From Cronobacter condimenti 1330 (GTDB lineage: Bacteria; Pseudomonadota; Gammaproteobacteria; Enterobacterales; Enterobacteriaceae): 64,000 nucleotides of DNA. The position numbers and the translations under genes are program-made. The stretch lies in contig NZ_CP012264.1 of NCBI RefSeq assembly GCF_001277255.1, positions 1,736,001 through 1,800,000 on the forward strand, given 5' to 3'. The notes beneath the pieces were generated by a model. That model was not told where the DNA came from and searched no databases. It was given only the letters and a program-made list of their open reading frames with translations. Positions 42,977 through 51,623 of the stretch are shown piece after piece (within the stretch, counting starts at the first letter, position 1; the number at the start of each line of letters is the position of its first letter).

Positions 42977-43945
42977 ATGGATAACTTCCAGAAAGATATA
43001 GATGAGAGGGCGAATCTCGCTTTATCGAACAAATTCGAACTGCTTCTCTTCCGGCTGGGCTCTGCGAGTGAAGAGGAGAAACCTGAGCTGTACGGTATTA
43101 ACGTGTTCAAACTGCGTGAAATTGTGCCGATGCCAACCATTACCAAGGCGGCAGGCATGCAGGCACCGCTGCTCGGTATGGCCAATATTCGTGGTCAGAT
43201 AATCCCTGTGGTGGATCTGCCTGCCGTTACCGGCTGCAAGCCGAGCACCGGGCTGAACCTGCTGCTGGTAACTGAATACGCGCGTAGCACCCAGGCGTTT
43301 GCCGTGGAGTCGGTAGAAAACATCATTCGCCTCGACTGGAGCCAGGTCCACACGGCGGAATCGGGCGTGAGCTCTCGTAACATCACCAGCATCGCGCGTC
43401 TTGACAGCGACAACCAGAGCAACGAACTCGCGCTGGTACTGGACGTAGAACAGATCCTCTATGACATCATCCCGTCCGTACGTGACGGCCAGCCGAACAC
43501 CGTAGTGCAGGAGCGTAGCTTTAAACTCAAGCCTGGCTCGGTTGCTATCGTCGCAGAAGACTCCAAAGTCGCTCGCTCAATGCTGGAGCATGGCCTTAAG
43601 AGCATGGGCATCCCGGCCATCATGCACACCACGGGCCTGGAAGCGTGGGAGAAAATCAAGCTGATGGCGAAAGAAGCTCAGGCAGAAGGGCAGTCGATTA
43701 CCGATAAAATCGCGATGGTGCTGACCGACCTTGAGATGCCGGAAATGGACGGCTTTACCCTGACGCGTAATATCAAAATGGACGCCAACCTGAAGAAAAT
43801 TCCGGTGGTGATTCACTCTTCGCTCTCCGGCAGCGCGAACGAAGATCACGTGCGTAAAGTCGGCGCGGATGGTTACGTAGCGAAGTTTGAAATCAACGAA
43901 CTGTCGTCGATTATCCAGACGGTGCTCGACAAAGCGGCAAGCTGA
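42977..43945 (+). CDS. cheV: Chemotaxis coupling/adaptation protein CheV
   Basis: 322 aa with two domains. An N-terminal CheW-like domain (about 1-165; YGINVFKLREIVPMP, GMANIRGQIIPVVDLPAV) links receptors to CheA. A C-terminal receiver domain (about 185-315) has AEDSKVAR, phospho-acceptor Asp in LTDLEMPEMDG, and Ser and Lys equivalents in IHSSLS and YVAKFE. It acts at receptor arrays to modulate signalling or adaptation. Present in Salmonella but absent from E. coli K-12. The sigma-28 promoter upstream fits flagellar co-regulation with the two MCP genes of this window. Confidence 0.95.
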   Translation: MDNFQKDIDERANLALSNKFELLLFRLGSASEEEKPELYGINVFKLREIVPMPTITKAAGMQAPLLGMANIRGQIIPVVDLPAVTGCKPSTGLNLLLVTEYARSTQAFAVESVENIIRLDWSQVHTAESGVSSRNITSIARLDSDNQSNELALVLDVEQILYDIIPSVRDGQPNTVVQERSFKLKPGSVAIVAEDSKVARSMLEHGLKSMGIPAIMHTTGLEAWEKIKLMAKEAQAEGQSITDKIAMVLTDLEMPEMDGFTLTRNIKMDANLKKIPVVIHSSLSGSANEDHVRKVGADGYVAKFEINELSSIIQTVLDKAAS

Positions 43946-44067
43946 TCGCCAGGCTCCGGTGATCCCGGAGCCCGTGTTTTCAGACAGACGGTAAGCGTAC
44001 TCGCCTGCGAAGGCTTTCTGGTCAGCTACACTTAATGTGTTAACTCTGATGGATACAGGAGGTCATC

Positions 44068-44241
44068 ATGTTTTTTGGTTTCGGATATTTCGGTGAATCG
44101 CAAAAAGAGCAGGCTTTTCGCTTACAGGCGGAAGAGCAAGGGGGCGGCACGCCGGGCCCGGAAGGGGAAGTGACGCGCAAGCGTGACGACAGCGATGACG
44201 ACGAAAAAGGGCCGTACCGCTCGGAAGATGACGCCAAATAA
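44068..44241 (+). CDS. Small hydrophilic protein, 57 aa
   Basis: Starts MFFGFGYFGESQKEQAFRLQ and ends GPYRSEDDAK, with a strongly charged middle (RKRDDSDDDEK). AGGAGG precedes the ATG and a terminator follows directly. The aromatic N-terminus plus charged disordered tail is unusual; family not recognised. Confidence 0.72.
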   Translation: MFFGFGYFGESQKEQAFRLQAEEQGGGTPGPEGEVTRKRDDSDDDEKGPYRSEDDAK

Positions 44242-44268
44242 AAAAACCGCCGCCAGGCGGTTTTTTTA
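44242..44268 (+). terminator. Terminator after the 57-aa gene
   Basis: AAACCGCC/GGCGGTTT stem with a GCCA-type loop and seven T, adjoining the stop codon. Confidence 0.88.
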
Positions 44269-44281
44269 TGCGTGTAAGGGG

Positions 44282-45478
44282 TCAGAGAAGCTTATCTTCT
44301 GCCTCGTCCAGCACCGCCTGCGCATGGGCGCGAATCAGCGCAACGGGTGAGGTCAACCCGGCGCGGGCAGCCGGAACCTCCTCTGGCGTGAGGCGGCAAT
44401 AACCGCGCCCTGGCTGGAGCTCATGCGCCACAGCGGCTTCAAGCTGCGGGTGCTGTTCCAGCGCCGCTTCGAGTGGGCGGTAGTCAAGCGGCTGAAAACG
44501 CCCTTCGTCGCGAAAGCTGCGATACGGCGCCGTGAGTCCTGCGGCCGCAATATCGGGTGCCAGACCGGGCACCCGAGCGACGATGGCCGCCATATTGCCG
44601 AGCCGCGCCAGCGCGCAGGCCGCCCAGCAGCGGTCGCTGTTGTCCGCGTTATCGTCATCCATCAGCCCGCAGAGCGCGCTGATGGCCTCATCGGTGGCCT
44701 CGTTAATCTCGGCGATCAGTTTGCAGGCCTGCCAGCGCGGGCCAGGCGCCTCTGCGCGTACCACTGCCGCGAGCGGCGCAACGGCACGGAGCCCATGTGC
44801 TTTCAACAGCGTTTCATAGCCTTCATAAAGCGTGCCGCGCGTGACGCCGAGTGCCAGCGGCACCAGTTCGCACAGTTGTTCTTCCGGGGTGAGGGCGCCA
44901 ATACGCCGCCGCTCTTGTTCATCCGCGTCATAGTGCGGGAAGTGGCGCAGCAGTTGCGCGCGGGTGAGGCTCAGCGGGATAAGTTCACCCGCTTCATCAT
45001 CGGCAATGATGATAAAGCCTTTATCGACAAGGCCGTCGCGCACCAGTTGCTGACGGGCTTTTTTAGCGGCTTTTGGGAAAAGGCGCATAAATCGGGCGTA
45101 TGTTTTTTCCCAGATGCTGAATTTCCCTTCACGTGAGCCAAACTCGCAGCAGTCCAGCGCCAGCCCTTCCAGCGCCTCGTCCGGCTCGACGTTATAGGGC
45201 AAATCTGCCGACGACCAGCGCAGGTCAGCCGCCAGCGCCTCAGTGGGCGTCGCATCGCCATTGTCCTGATAGCGCGCGACGCAGCGGGCAAGACTCTCTT
45301 CCGTGCCTACAGCAATACACGGCCAGTAAATAACCGTGCCGTCGCCATAAAACGCGTGAAACGTGGCGCCGTAGAGCTGTTCCTGCGGGTGCTGCTCGCG
45401 CACATCGCGCACGGCTGCGATCATCATGGCCACAGCAGCGTCTTCAAGCTTCTGCCAGTCAAAAGCGTGTCCGCTCAT
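44282..45478 (-). CDS. DUF4303-like protein with C-terminal HEAT-type repeats
   Basis: 398-aa cytosolic protein. The N-terminal region (about 1-170; LYGATFHAFYGDGTVIYWPC, ARFMRLFPKAAKKARQQ) resembles DUF4303 proteins, which often act as immunity or bystander genes of toxin loci. The C-terminal 200 residues are alpha-helical repeats (RWQACKLIAEINEATDEAIS, DRCWAACALARLG) resembling HEAT repeats. The start at 45476-45478 follows AAGGA; the frame upstream is unsupported. Function unknown; DUF assignment from memory. Confidence 0.65.
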   Translation of the reverse strand: MSGHAFDWQKLEDAAVAMMIAAVRDVREQHPQEQLYGATFHAFYGDGTVIYWPCIAVGTEESLARCVARYQDNGDATPTEALAADLRWSSADLPYNVEPDEALEGLALDCCEFGSREGKFSIWEKTYARFMRLFPKAAKKARQQLVRDGLVDKGFIIIADDEAGELIPLSLTRAQLLRHFPHYDADEQERRRIGALTPEEQLCELVPLALGVTRGTLYEGYETLLKAHGLRAVAPLAAVVRAEAPGPRWQACKLIAEINEATDEAISALCGLMDDDNADNSDRCWAACALARLGNMAAIVARVPGLAPDIAAAGLTAPYRSFRDEGRFQPLDYRPLEAALEQHPQLEAAVAHELQPGRGYCRLTPEEVPAARAGLTSPVALIRAHAQAVLDEAEDKLL

Positions 45479-45565
45479 TATATGTCCTTGTAAAGGGCTG
45501 CAAAGAGAAGGGAGTGTAGCAGTGCATGGCAACAAGAATAAGCCACGAAAACGCAGGGGACAGGC

Positions 45566-45592
45566 CAAAAAAAAGCGGCCCTCAGGCCGCGT
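45566..45592 (-). terminator. Terminator of the VirK/YbjX-like gene
   Basis: GCGGCC/GGCCGC stem with a CTCA loop, followed on the minus strand by eight T. Confidence 0.88.
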
Positions 45593-45597
45593 AGTAT

Positions 45598-46536
45598 TTA
45601 TTGCGCGTTCACGTCGCGCCACTGCTGCGCCAGTGAATCGAGAAGGTCATAGCGCTTGCGGTATTCCGAGCGTTTCTTACTGGCGACCTCTTCGAGCGGC
45701 TTACGTGCAGCCGTGAGCGGCAGCGCGAAATAACGACCGCGAGGCGTACCGCCGATCGATTCCCAGAACTCATCGTAGCTTGCGAAGAAATGCCGTCCTT
45801 TGCTGAAGCGATAACGCAGCCCGCGGAATACGTGGCCATTATTACTTACGGCCTCGAAATGCGTCATACCGAACTGATCCATCATCAGCCACAGCACTTC
45901 CATCAGCAGGCGTTTCGGAAACACGCCGTAGCAAGCTTTGGTGGCGTCACGGATGGCTTCATGCGGCACGCTGCGCCGCGGCCCCTGTAAGCCGCCAATG
46001 GCGATGCCATAGCCGCTGGCGTCGCGAACCACGCTGAACGTAAGGCTTGCGAGTAAGACATCGTCACAGCGAAGCCACAGCGTGCTTTCACCTTCGCGCT
46101 CGGCTTTATGGGCGGACGAGGCGCTGATAACCACCTGCTTATCTTTAGCCGCAAGCGTAAAGAGTGGTTGCGGGCTGGTAGCGCTAAGCGCATCAGCAAG
46201 GCGTGGCGAGGCCTGCTCATTCATAAACTGGTAGTGGTTAATAATGGCGCTGGCGCGTTCGCCTGCGCTTAACCCCAGGCGCAGGTAGTGACGATGGATC
46301 TTACCCGGCAGCGTTTTCTGTACGCTCAACAGCTGTTCAAAGCGTGGGTTGATCGCCAGCGAATCCATAAAACGCAGCGTGGCAGGCAGGTAAATGCAGC
46401 TGCGCAGTGCGAATTTCAGACGATAGCTTTTTTTCTGCCATAACCCGCCGGGCATCAGCGTGCCGGTGGTCAAAGCTTTAATAAGATCCATGCCGCTGCG
46501 CGACGTTTCGGCAGCGTGAGAGGTAATGACCGACAT
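45598..46536 (-). CDS. VirK/YbjX family protein (DUF535)
   Basis: 312 aa. The family core is clear: IGGLQGPRRSVPHEAIRDAT, KACYGVFPKRLLMEVLWLM, FEAVSNNGHVFRGLRYRF and the end ASKKRSEYRKRYDLLD. VirK and YbjX of Salmonella are PhoP-controlled factors linked to envelope stress and resistance to host peptides; the biochemical role is unknown. The ATG at 46536 (AGG 8 bases upstream) is preferred over 46620. A PhoP-box-like repeat lies 49 bases upstream of it. Intact. Confidence 0.82.
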   Translation of the reverse strand: MSVITSHAAETSRSGMDLIKALTTGTLMPGGLWQKKSYRLKFALRSCIYLPATLRFMDSLAINPRFEQLLSVQKTLPGKIHRHYLRLGLSAGERASAIINHYQFMNEQASPRLADALSATSPQPLFTLAAKDKQVVISASSAHKAEREGESTLWLRCDDVLLASLTFSVVRDASGYGIAIGGLQGPRRSVPHEAIRDATKACYGVFPKRLLMEVLWLMMDQFGMTHFEAVSNNGHVFRGLRYRFSKGRHFFASYDEFWESIGGTPRGRYFALPLTAARKPLEEVASKKRSEYRKRYDLLDSLAQQWRDVNAQ

Positions 46537-46962
46537 AAGAAAAACCTGAAAAAGCGCGAATCGCCGAAGTATATCGACCAGGCGTAACCGCTTTCTAAAC
46601 GGCACCTCAATGCAATGCATTCAGGCAAATTCCAGGGGGGATCACAAAGAGAAAAAATACCCCGCCGATGCGCAGGAGGACATAAGGGCGATCGTTATGC
46701 GCAGGACGGGCAGGGCAATTGCCACGACGGCGCGCTTATGTGGCGCCAGCCTTTCCTGCAGCGGGGTAAGATGAGGCGAAAAAGGCAATGCTGTGGGTTA
46801 GCACAGCAAGAGCGAAAGCATAGCGGATAAGCGAAGCGGAAAAATGAAGAAACCAGGGAGATTCGCCGCGAACTGCACATTTTTTGATTCAGAAATCTTT
46901 ACATCGCGACATAAGAATGTTCTGATCTGCGTGTTTTATTATCACGAACGCGGAAAGACCCC
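46537..46962. other. 426-base divergent intergenic region
   Basis: Holds the PhoP-box-like sequence 46585-46601. No RNA gene or supported ORF was seen. Confidence 0.5.
46585..46601 (-). promoter_or_regulatory. PhoP-box-like direct repeat
   Basis: The minus strand reads CGTTTA-GAAAG-CGGTTA: two GTTTA-type hexamers at the exact 5-base spacing, 9 of 12 matches to the PhoP box. Confidence 0.35.
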
Positions 46963-47268
46963 ATGCAACCACTCAAGCCAGGCGCTCTTGCCATGATTAT
47001 CGGCGCCCGTACCACCGCCGGACGGGAAAACATTGGTAAATCTGTTGAACTGTTCAGCCTTTGTCAGCCAGGCGAGCGCTTTATCAACCCGGTTACCGGT
47101 TTTATGACCGAGCTGCCGATGGCCTGTGCTCGCCCGCTGTGGCTGGTGACCGGCGATGTCGTGGCTGCCGACGGGCAGACCGGGTTTGCTTTTGTGCGCG
47201 CCGAACATCTGATGCCGCTGGACGGCCAGATGCTGCCGCTTGAAGAAACCACGTTACACTTCAGCTAA
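46963..47268 (+). CDS. Hypothetical protein, 101 aa
   Basis: MQPLKPGALAMIIGARTTAG, then RENIGKSVELFSL, then WLVTGDVVAADGQTGFAFVR: a compact, beta-rich protein resembling SH3-barrel or KOW-like small proteins in pattern. GGAAAG precedes the ATG. Convergent with the DUF488 gene, with stops only a few bases apart. Function unknown. Confidence 0.7.
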   Translation: MQPLKPGALAMIIGARTTAGRENIGKSVELFSLCQPGERFINPVTGFMTELPMACARPLWLVTGDVVAADGQTGFAFVRAEHLMPLDGQMLPLEETTLHFS

Positions 47269-47630
47269 TCCGCTTTCGTCTCACCAGCCAGTTCTCTGAG
47301 CCACGCCGCCAGGATCTGCGCGTGGTTCTGGCTCCGGTCTTTCGCGCCGTAGAGCAGCGTAAGCGTGCCGTTACGCGCGATTGCCGCGAGCCGTTCGCCT
47401 TCTTGCGTCTGCTCTGCGAGTTCTTCGCGATAGCGCGCGCTAAAGTGCGCGAAGTCGATAACTTCCCCGTGCAGCGCTTTGCGAAGCGGGGTGGAGGGGG
47501 CCAGCGTTTTATTCCATTCATCGAGCGGCAGCCGGGCTTTTTGAATGCCGCGCGGCCATAGCCTGTCTACCAGTACCCGGTAGCCGTCCTGCGGTTGCGG
47601 TTCATCATAAACGCGTTTTAAAGTAATCAT
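47265..47630 (-). CDS. DUF488 family protein (YeaO-like)
   Basis: 121 aa with the family blocks RVYDEPQPQDGYRVLVDRLWPRG, then WNKTLAPSTPLRKAL and TLLYGAKDRSQNHAQIL. The start at 47628-47630 follows AGGAGG at 7 bases. DUF488 proteins have no firmly established reaction. Its stop overlaps the end of the convergent 101-aa gene by four bases. Confidence 0.88.
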   Translation of the reverse strand: MITLKRVYDEPQPQDGYRVLVDRLWPRGIQKARLPLDEWNKTLAPSTPLRKALHGEVIDFAHFSARYREELAEQTQEGERLAAIARNGTLTLLYGAKDRSQNHAQILAAWLRELAGETKAD

Positions 47631-47835
47631 CCATGCCTCCTGGCTTCTTGTTATGACCTTACAAATTATGCGCATACCGGGAAAATGAGGCAAATCGGCG
47701 GTGCGATTGACCGAGACATCTCGCAAAACCGCGCACGATACCCTGCTGAATTTTGGTGTTGTTAGACAGCGCGCAGATCAGTATGCTGATGTTCCTTATG
47801 TTGTGCATAATTCGTTCTGGCATAAGGAAAACCTC

Positions 47836-48543
47836 ATGGAAACCTCTCCGCTTACCTCCACGCTGCGTATTGCGCTTGTTGGCGACTACCACTCCGAGAC
47901 TGTCGCGCATCAGGCTATCCCGCTTGCGATTGACGACGCCGCCGCGGTGCTGGAACTGACCGCTGATTACGACTGGCTGCCGACAAAAGATATTACGAGC
48001 ACAGAAGACCTGGTGGGCTATGACGCCATCTGGGTCGTACCCGGCAGCCCTTATGAAAACGAAGATGGCGCGTTTACCGCGATTCGCTATGCGCGCGAAA
48101 ATGCCATTCCGTTTCTTGGCACCTGTGGTGGCTTCCAGCATGCGGTCATTGAATACGCCCGCAACGTGCTGGGATGGGACGATGCGAACCATGGCGAAAC
48201 GGCACAGGGCGGCAGACAGGTGATTTCACCGCTGAGCTGTTCGCTGGTGGAGCAAACCGGGGAAATTGAGTTACGTCCGCATACGCTTATCGCACGCGCC
48301 TACGGGCGGGAGATGATTGAAGAGGCGTACCACTGCAATTTTGGTGTAGCCCAGGCATTTATCGATGCGCTGAGCGCAGACGCGCTAAAAGTGACCGGCT
48401 GGGATAACGAGGGCGACGTGCGCGCCGTCGAACTTACCACCCATCCTTTCTTCGTGGCGACGCTGTTCCAGCACGAGCGCGGCGCGCTCGACGGGCGGCC
48501 CGTGCCGCTGGTGCGCGAATTCCTGCGCGCCGCCCGTCGGTAA
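47836..48543 (+). CDS. CTP synthase-like class I glutamine amidotransferase protein
   Basis: 235 aa. It contains the glutaminase domain only: oxyanion loop VVPGSPYENEDG, nucleophile elbow LGTCGGFQHAVIEYARNVLG (Cys) and the distal LTTHPFFVATLFQHE, supplying a His and Glu. It resembles the C-terminal half of CTP synthase (PyrG) without the synthetase domain. The start at 47836 follows AAGGAAAA. The ammonia acceptor is unknown. Confidence 0.85.
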   Translation: METSPLTSTLRIALVGDYHSETVAHQAIPLAIDDAAAVLELTADYDWLPTKDITSTEDLVGYDAIWVVPGSPYENEDGAFTAIRYARENAIPFLGTCGGFQHAVIEYARNVLGWDDANHGETAQGGRQVISPLSCSLVEQTGEIELRPHTLIARAYGREMIEEAYHCNFGVAQAFIDALSADALKVTGWDNEGDVRAVELTTHPFFVATLFQHERGALDGRPVPLVREFLRAARR

Positions 48544-48546
48544 TGA

Positions 48547-49731
48547 CTACGGCGCGCCGATTTCCCGCGCGCGTCCGGCAAAACCGCCTGCAATGGCCAT
48601 GACGACGGCCAGTGCAGCACACACCATCAGCGGCAGGCTCCAGCTTTGCAACAGGTCATGGAGCCTGCCGATAGCAGGCGGCCCGCACGCCGCCAGCAAA
48701 TACCCCACCGATTGCGCCATCCCCGACAGCGCCGCTGCCTGATGCGCTGAGCTGGCGCGCAGGCCGATGAACGTCAGGCCGAGGATCATGGTCGCACCCG
48801 AACCAAAACCGAAAATCACGACCCACCAGGCGGCGAGACCTGGAAAAAGCCACAGCCCGATGGGGCTTATCGCGCAAAGCAGTGCCGTCAGAATGGCGAT
48901 GCCGCGCTGATCGCGCAGTCTTGCCAGCAGCAACGGCACAGCAATACCGGGTATGGCGGTTGCAAGCTGCATTAAGCCATGCAGCGAACCGGCCTGCGCT
49001 TCGCTAAAGCCGCTGCTGATAAGGATCGACGGCAGCCAGCCGATGACGATGTAATAGATAAGCGAGTTGACGCCAAGAAACAGCGTGACCTGCCAGGCGA
49101 GCGGTGAGCGCCAGATGCCGCGCCCTTGCTGTGCCGCATGGCCGCCTACGGCATCGCGACGGGCGGCGCGCAGTTGTGGGAGCCACAGCAGCAGCGCCAG
49201 CAGGGGAAAGACGATGAGCGCAAGTAGCGCGCCGCGCCAGCCGCCGGTGAGTGTGGCCACTGGCACCACCAGCGCTGAACCCGCTGCGGCCGCAAGCCCC
49301 ATTGTCAGGGAGTAGGCACCCGTCAGTTTCGCGACATGGCCTGGGAAGTCACGTTTGATCATGCCAGGCAACAAAACGTTGCCCAGGGCGATGCCACAGC
49401 CAATCAGCGCGGTGCCCGTAAAGAGCGCCGCCACGCTGCCTGATGAACGTAGCGCGATACCCGCGCAGATAAACAGCAGCGCGGCGCACAGGCTGCGCTC
49501 CATGCCGAAGCGCCGGGCGCTTCCCGCCGCGAGCGGTGACACCAGCGCAAAGGCCAGTAGCGGCAGCGTGGTCAGCAGTCCGGTGGCGGCGGTGGAGAGT
49601 GTGAAGTCAAGGCGAATGGCGTCAAGCAGCGGCGCCGCGCCGGTAAAGGTTACGCGAAGCGTGGTGGCAATCGTCAGTATGCCCGCCAGCAGCAGCCAGC
49701 CGCCGCGACGTACAGAAATTAGTACAGACAT
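48547..49731 (-). CDS. CynX/NimT-family MFS transporter
   Basis: 394 aa, 12 helices, CynX/NimT branch of the major facilitator superfamily (RVTFTGAAPLLDAIR, GTALIGCGIALGNVLLPGMIKRDFPG). Its position next to yeaL-yoaI-yeaK corresponds to E. coli yeaN (nimT), a 2-nitroimidazole exporter. The regulator gene yeaM (nimR), adjacent in E. coli, is missing here, so orthology is plausible but not certain. Three bases separate its stop from that of the convergent amidotransferase-like gene. Confidence 0.82.
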   Translation of the reverse strand: MSVLISVRRGGWLLLAGILTIATTLRVTFTGAAPLLDAIRLDFTLSTAATGLLTTLPLLAFALVSPLAAGSARRFGMERSLCAALLFICAGIALRSSGSVAALFTGTALIGCGIALGNVLLPGMIKRDFPGHVAKLTGAYSLTMGLAAAAGSALVVPVATLTGGWRGALLALIVFPLLALLLWLPQLRAARRDAVGGHAAQQGRGIWRSPLAWQVTLFLGVNSLIYYIVIGWLPSILISSGFSEAQAGSLHGLMQLATAIPGIAVPLLLARLRDQRGIAILTALLCAISPIGLWLFPGLAAWWVVIFGFGSGATMILGLTFIGLRASSAHQAAALSGMAQSVGYLLAACGPPAIGRLHDLLQSWSLPLMVCAALAVVMAIAGGFAGRAREIGAP

Positions 49732-49806
49732 GGATCCCTCATGAGCGCGTCAGCGTGGTGGCGCTGCGCGAGGACGTCAGGTGAAAAGAGAGGACATTAT
49801 GCACGG

Positions 49807-50253
49807 CTACTGGCGGCCTATCAGTAAAGAGACCAACCCCGCAGCGATAAGCGGCCCGACCGGCACCCCGCGAAAGAGCGCCACGCCAAGCACGGTGCCG
49901 ACCAGCAGGCCCGCGACAATCGACGGCTGGCTGCCCATCAGCGCCACGCCTTTGCCGCCAAGCCAGGAGACAAACACGCCGACTGCGATCGCGACCAGCG
50001 ATTTCCAGTTGAGAAACGCCTGAAAGAGGGTGGAGGCGGGCAGCGTGCCGCTCGCGATGGGTGCCATCACGCTGATGGTCAGAATGATAATACCTACGGT
50101 AACGCCCTGTTTTTCTACCCACGGAAACCAGGCGCTGAGCGGCGTCATCCGGATGACGATAAGCACCAGCACTGAAACCGTCACTGCCAGGTTATGGCTG
50201 ACAAACCCGAGGCCAGCCAGCGCCAGCAGGATAAGCAGCGTCATATCGAACAT
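49807..50253 (-). CDS. yeaL: UPF0756 membrane protein YeaL
   Basis: 148-aa inner-membrane protein with four to five helices. The sequence (MFDMTLLILLALAGLGFVSH, FPWVEKQGVTVGIIILTISV, then APIASGTLP, GLLVGTVLGVALFRGVPVGP) follows E. coli YeaL throughout. The start at 50253 is set by that alignment. Function unknown. Confidence 0.93.
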   Translation of the reverse strand: MFDMTLLILLALAGLGFVSHNLAVTVSVLVLIVIRMTPLSAWFPWVEKQGVTVGIIILTISVMAPIASGTLPASTLFQAFLNWKSLVAIAVGVFVSWLGGKGVALMGSQPSIVAGLLVGTVLGVALFRGVPVGPLIAAGLVSLLIGRQ

Positions 50254-50369
50254 AGTCAAGCTCCTTGCCAGACGACCGCCGCGGCCTGTCGTCATTATTT
50301 TGCAATTAAATGCCGGTATCTGTGGGGGCAGTCTACCCCTGATGACTTTGCGACACCTCCGGAGAAACG

Positions 50370-50474
50370 ATGAACGATTTACTGTCGCCCGATGCGCTCT
50401 GGATAGCCGCGTTCTTCTTCACCACCGCCGCCACGCTGATTATTGCGGTGCGGTATCTGGAAAAGCGTTGGTAG
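50370..50474 (+). CDS. yoaI: YoaI-like small membrane protein, 34 aa
   Basis: MNDLLSPDALWIAAFFFTTA, then ATLIIAVRYLEKRW: a single transmembrane helix with a basic end. CCGGAGAAACG precedes the ATG. Same length, start (MND) and position between yeaL and yeaK as E. coli YoaI. Its last 35 bases overlap the end of the convergent yeaK. Function unknown. Confidence 0.8.
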   Translation: MNDLLSPDALWIAAFFFTTAATLIIAVRYLEKRW

Positions 50475-50964
50475 ACGGCGCCCGGTGAAATGCGACAAGC
50501 GCAGGTTTTGCAAGACGCAGATAGTCAGCGGTGCTCATGATAATCGATTTTTCGAGCAGACCGGCGTTGAACGCGATTTCATCGTGGCGCTCGAATAACA
50601 GCGGGTCGGCAACCAGGTGTAGGTCCGGGTGAAAACTAAAGGGCGGGATTGCGCCAAAAACACAGTGGGTGAGGGTATCGACCTCGGCAGGGCTCGCCAG
50701 CGAGGCTTTGGTACCGCCACGTTGCTGTGCCAGTAAGGCGAGATCGGCCTGTAGATCGGCGCCAAGCACCGCCAGCACTACCTGTTTCACGCCATTGCCT
50801 TTGATTTTACAAACGAGGGCTTTCGCGCCCTGGCTTAATGCCGTGCCGCGGATAGCTGAGACCGCTTCGCATTTTCCTACGGCCTCATGCTCCATAACGC
50901 GAAACCGCGCCTGACCGTTGGTCAGTAACGCCACCAGTTGCTCATGTATATCCATACCTTTCAT
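50440..50964 (-). CDS. yeaK: Mischarged aminoacyl-tRNA deacylase YeaK
   Basis: 174-aa YbaK/ProX-type editing domain that hydrolyses wrongly charged aminoacyl-tRNAs in trans. The family blocks ALVCKIKGNGVKQVVLAVLG and GAIPPFSFHPDLHLVADPLL are conserved with E. coli YeaK. Lys in CKIKG is the expected functional residue. Start taken at 50964 (GAGGCGAC upstream); 50955 is an alternative. The 3' end overlaps yoaI. Confidence 0.9.
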   Translation of the reverse strand: MKGMDIHEQLVALLTNGQARFRVMEHEAVGKCEAVSAIRGTALSQGAKALVCKIKGNGVKQVVLAVLGADLQADLALLAQQRGGTKASLASPAEVDTLTHCVFGAIPPFSFHPDLHLVADPLLFERHDEIAFNAGLLEKSIIMSTADYLRLAKPALVAFHRAPSTNAFPDTAPQ

Positions 50965-51399
50965 TTTGTCGCCTCGCTTATATTTATGTATTCCACCTTA
51001 CTGGCGGCTCGCTTATTTTGCAATGCCACGAAATTTACACACAATAAAAAACGAATAAAATAAACGAGGTAATTTAATTTCACACAGAAAATAAAAATCT
51101 GTCGTTTGGCTTACTTCGCAAAGGTGTATTAAGGTCATAAGAGTGTCTTATGAAAATGTCTGCTGTAAAAAAGAGAAGTAATGGCTTCAGCCAGCCGGTG
51201 TATCGTAAACACAGCGCCGGAAAGTAGTGAGATAGTTTCACAATCGCGGCCCGGACGGCAGTGCGCCGAACTGAGCGACGTTTGAGAAAAGCAGGAAAGC
51301 GCGCTTGACCGGTAGGCGTAAATGATACCTTCGGCAAGTGATGCTGTATTAACCATTGACGTTTTTTCTGGTAACACTAACCCAATCTCGGAGGCTGTT

Positions 51400-51573
51400 A
51401 TGGCTGAACATCGTGGTGGTTCCGGCAATTTTGCCGAAAATCGTGAAAAAGCATCAGAAGCGGGTAAAAAAGGCGGGCAGCAGAGCGGCGGGAATTTTAA
51501 AAATGACCCGGAACGCGCCTCTGAAGCAGGTAAAAAAGGCGGACAGAATAGCCACAGCGGCGGACGTAAATAA
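51400..51573 (+). CDS. KGG-motif stress-induced protein (YciG/YmdF family)
   Basis: 57 aa with two copies of the KGG repeat: FAENREKASEAGKKGGQ and FKNDPERASEAGKKGGQ. Gly/Lys-rich, hydrophilic, probably disordered. CGGAGGC precedes the ATG at 51400. Family members in E. coli (YciG, YmdF) belong to the RpoS general stress regulon; here that is inferred. Confidence 0.9.
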   Translation: MAEHRGGSGNFAENREKASEAGKKGGQQSGGNFKNDPERASEAGKKGGQNSHSGGRK

Positions 51574-51623
51574 TCTGCATCGCGCTTTTTACTTGTCATC
51601 GCAGCAGCCTCAGGGCTGCTGTT

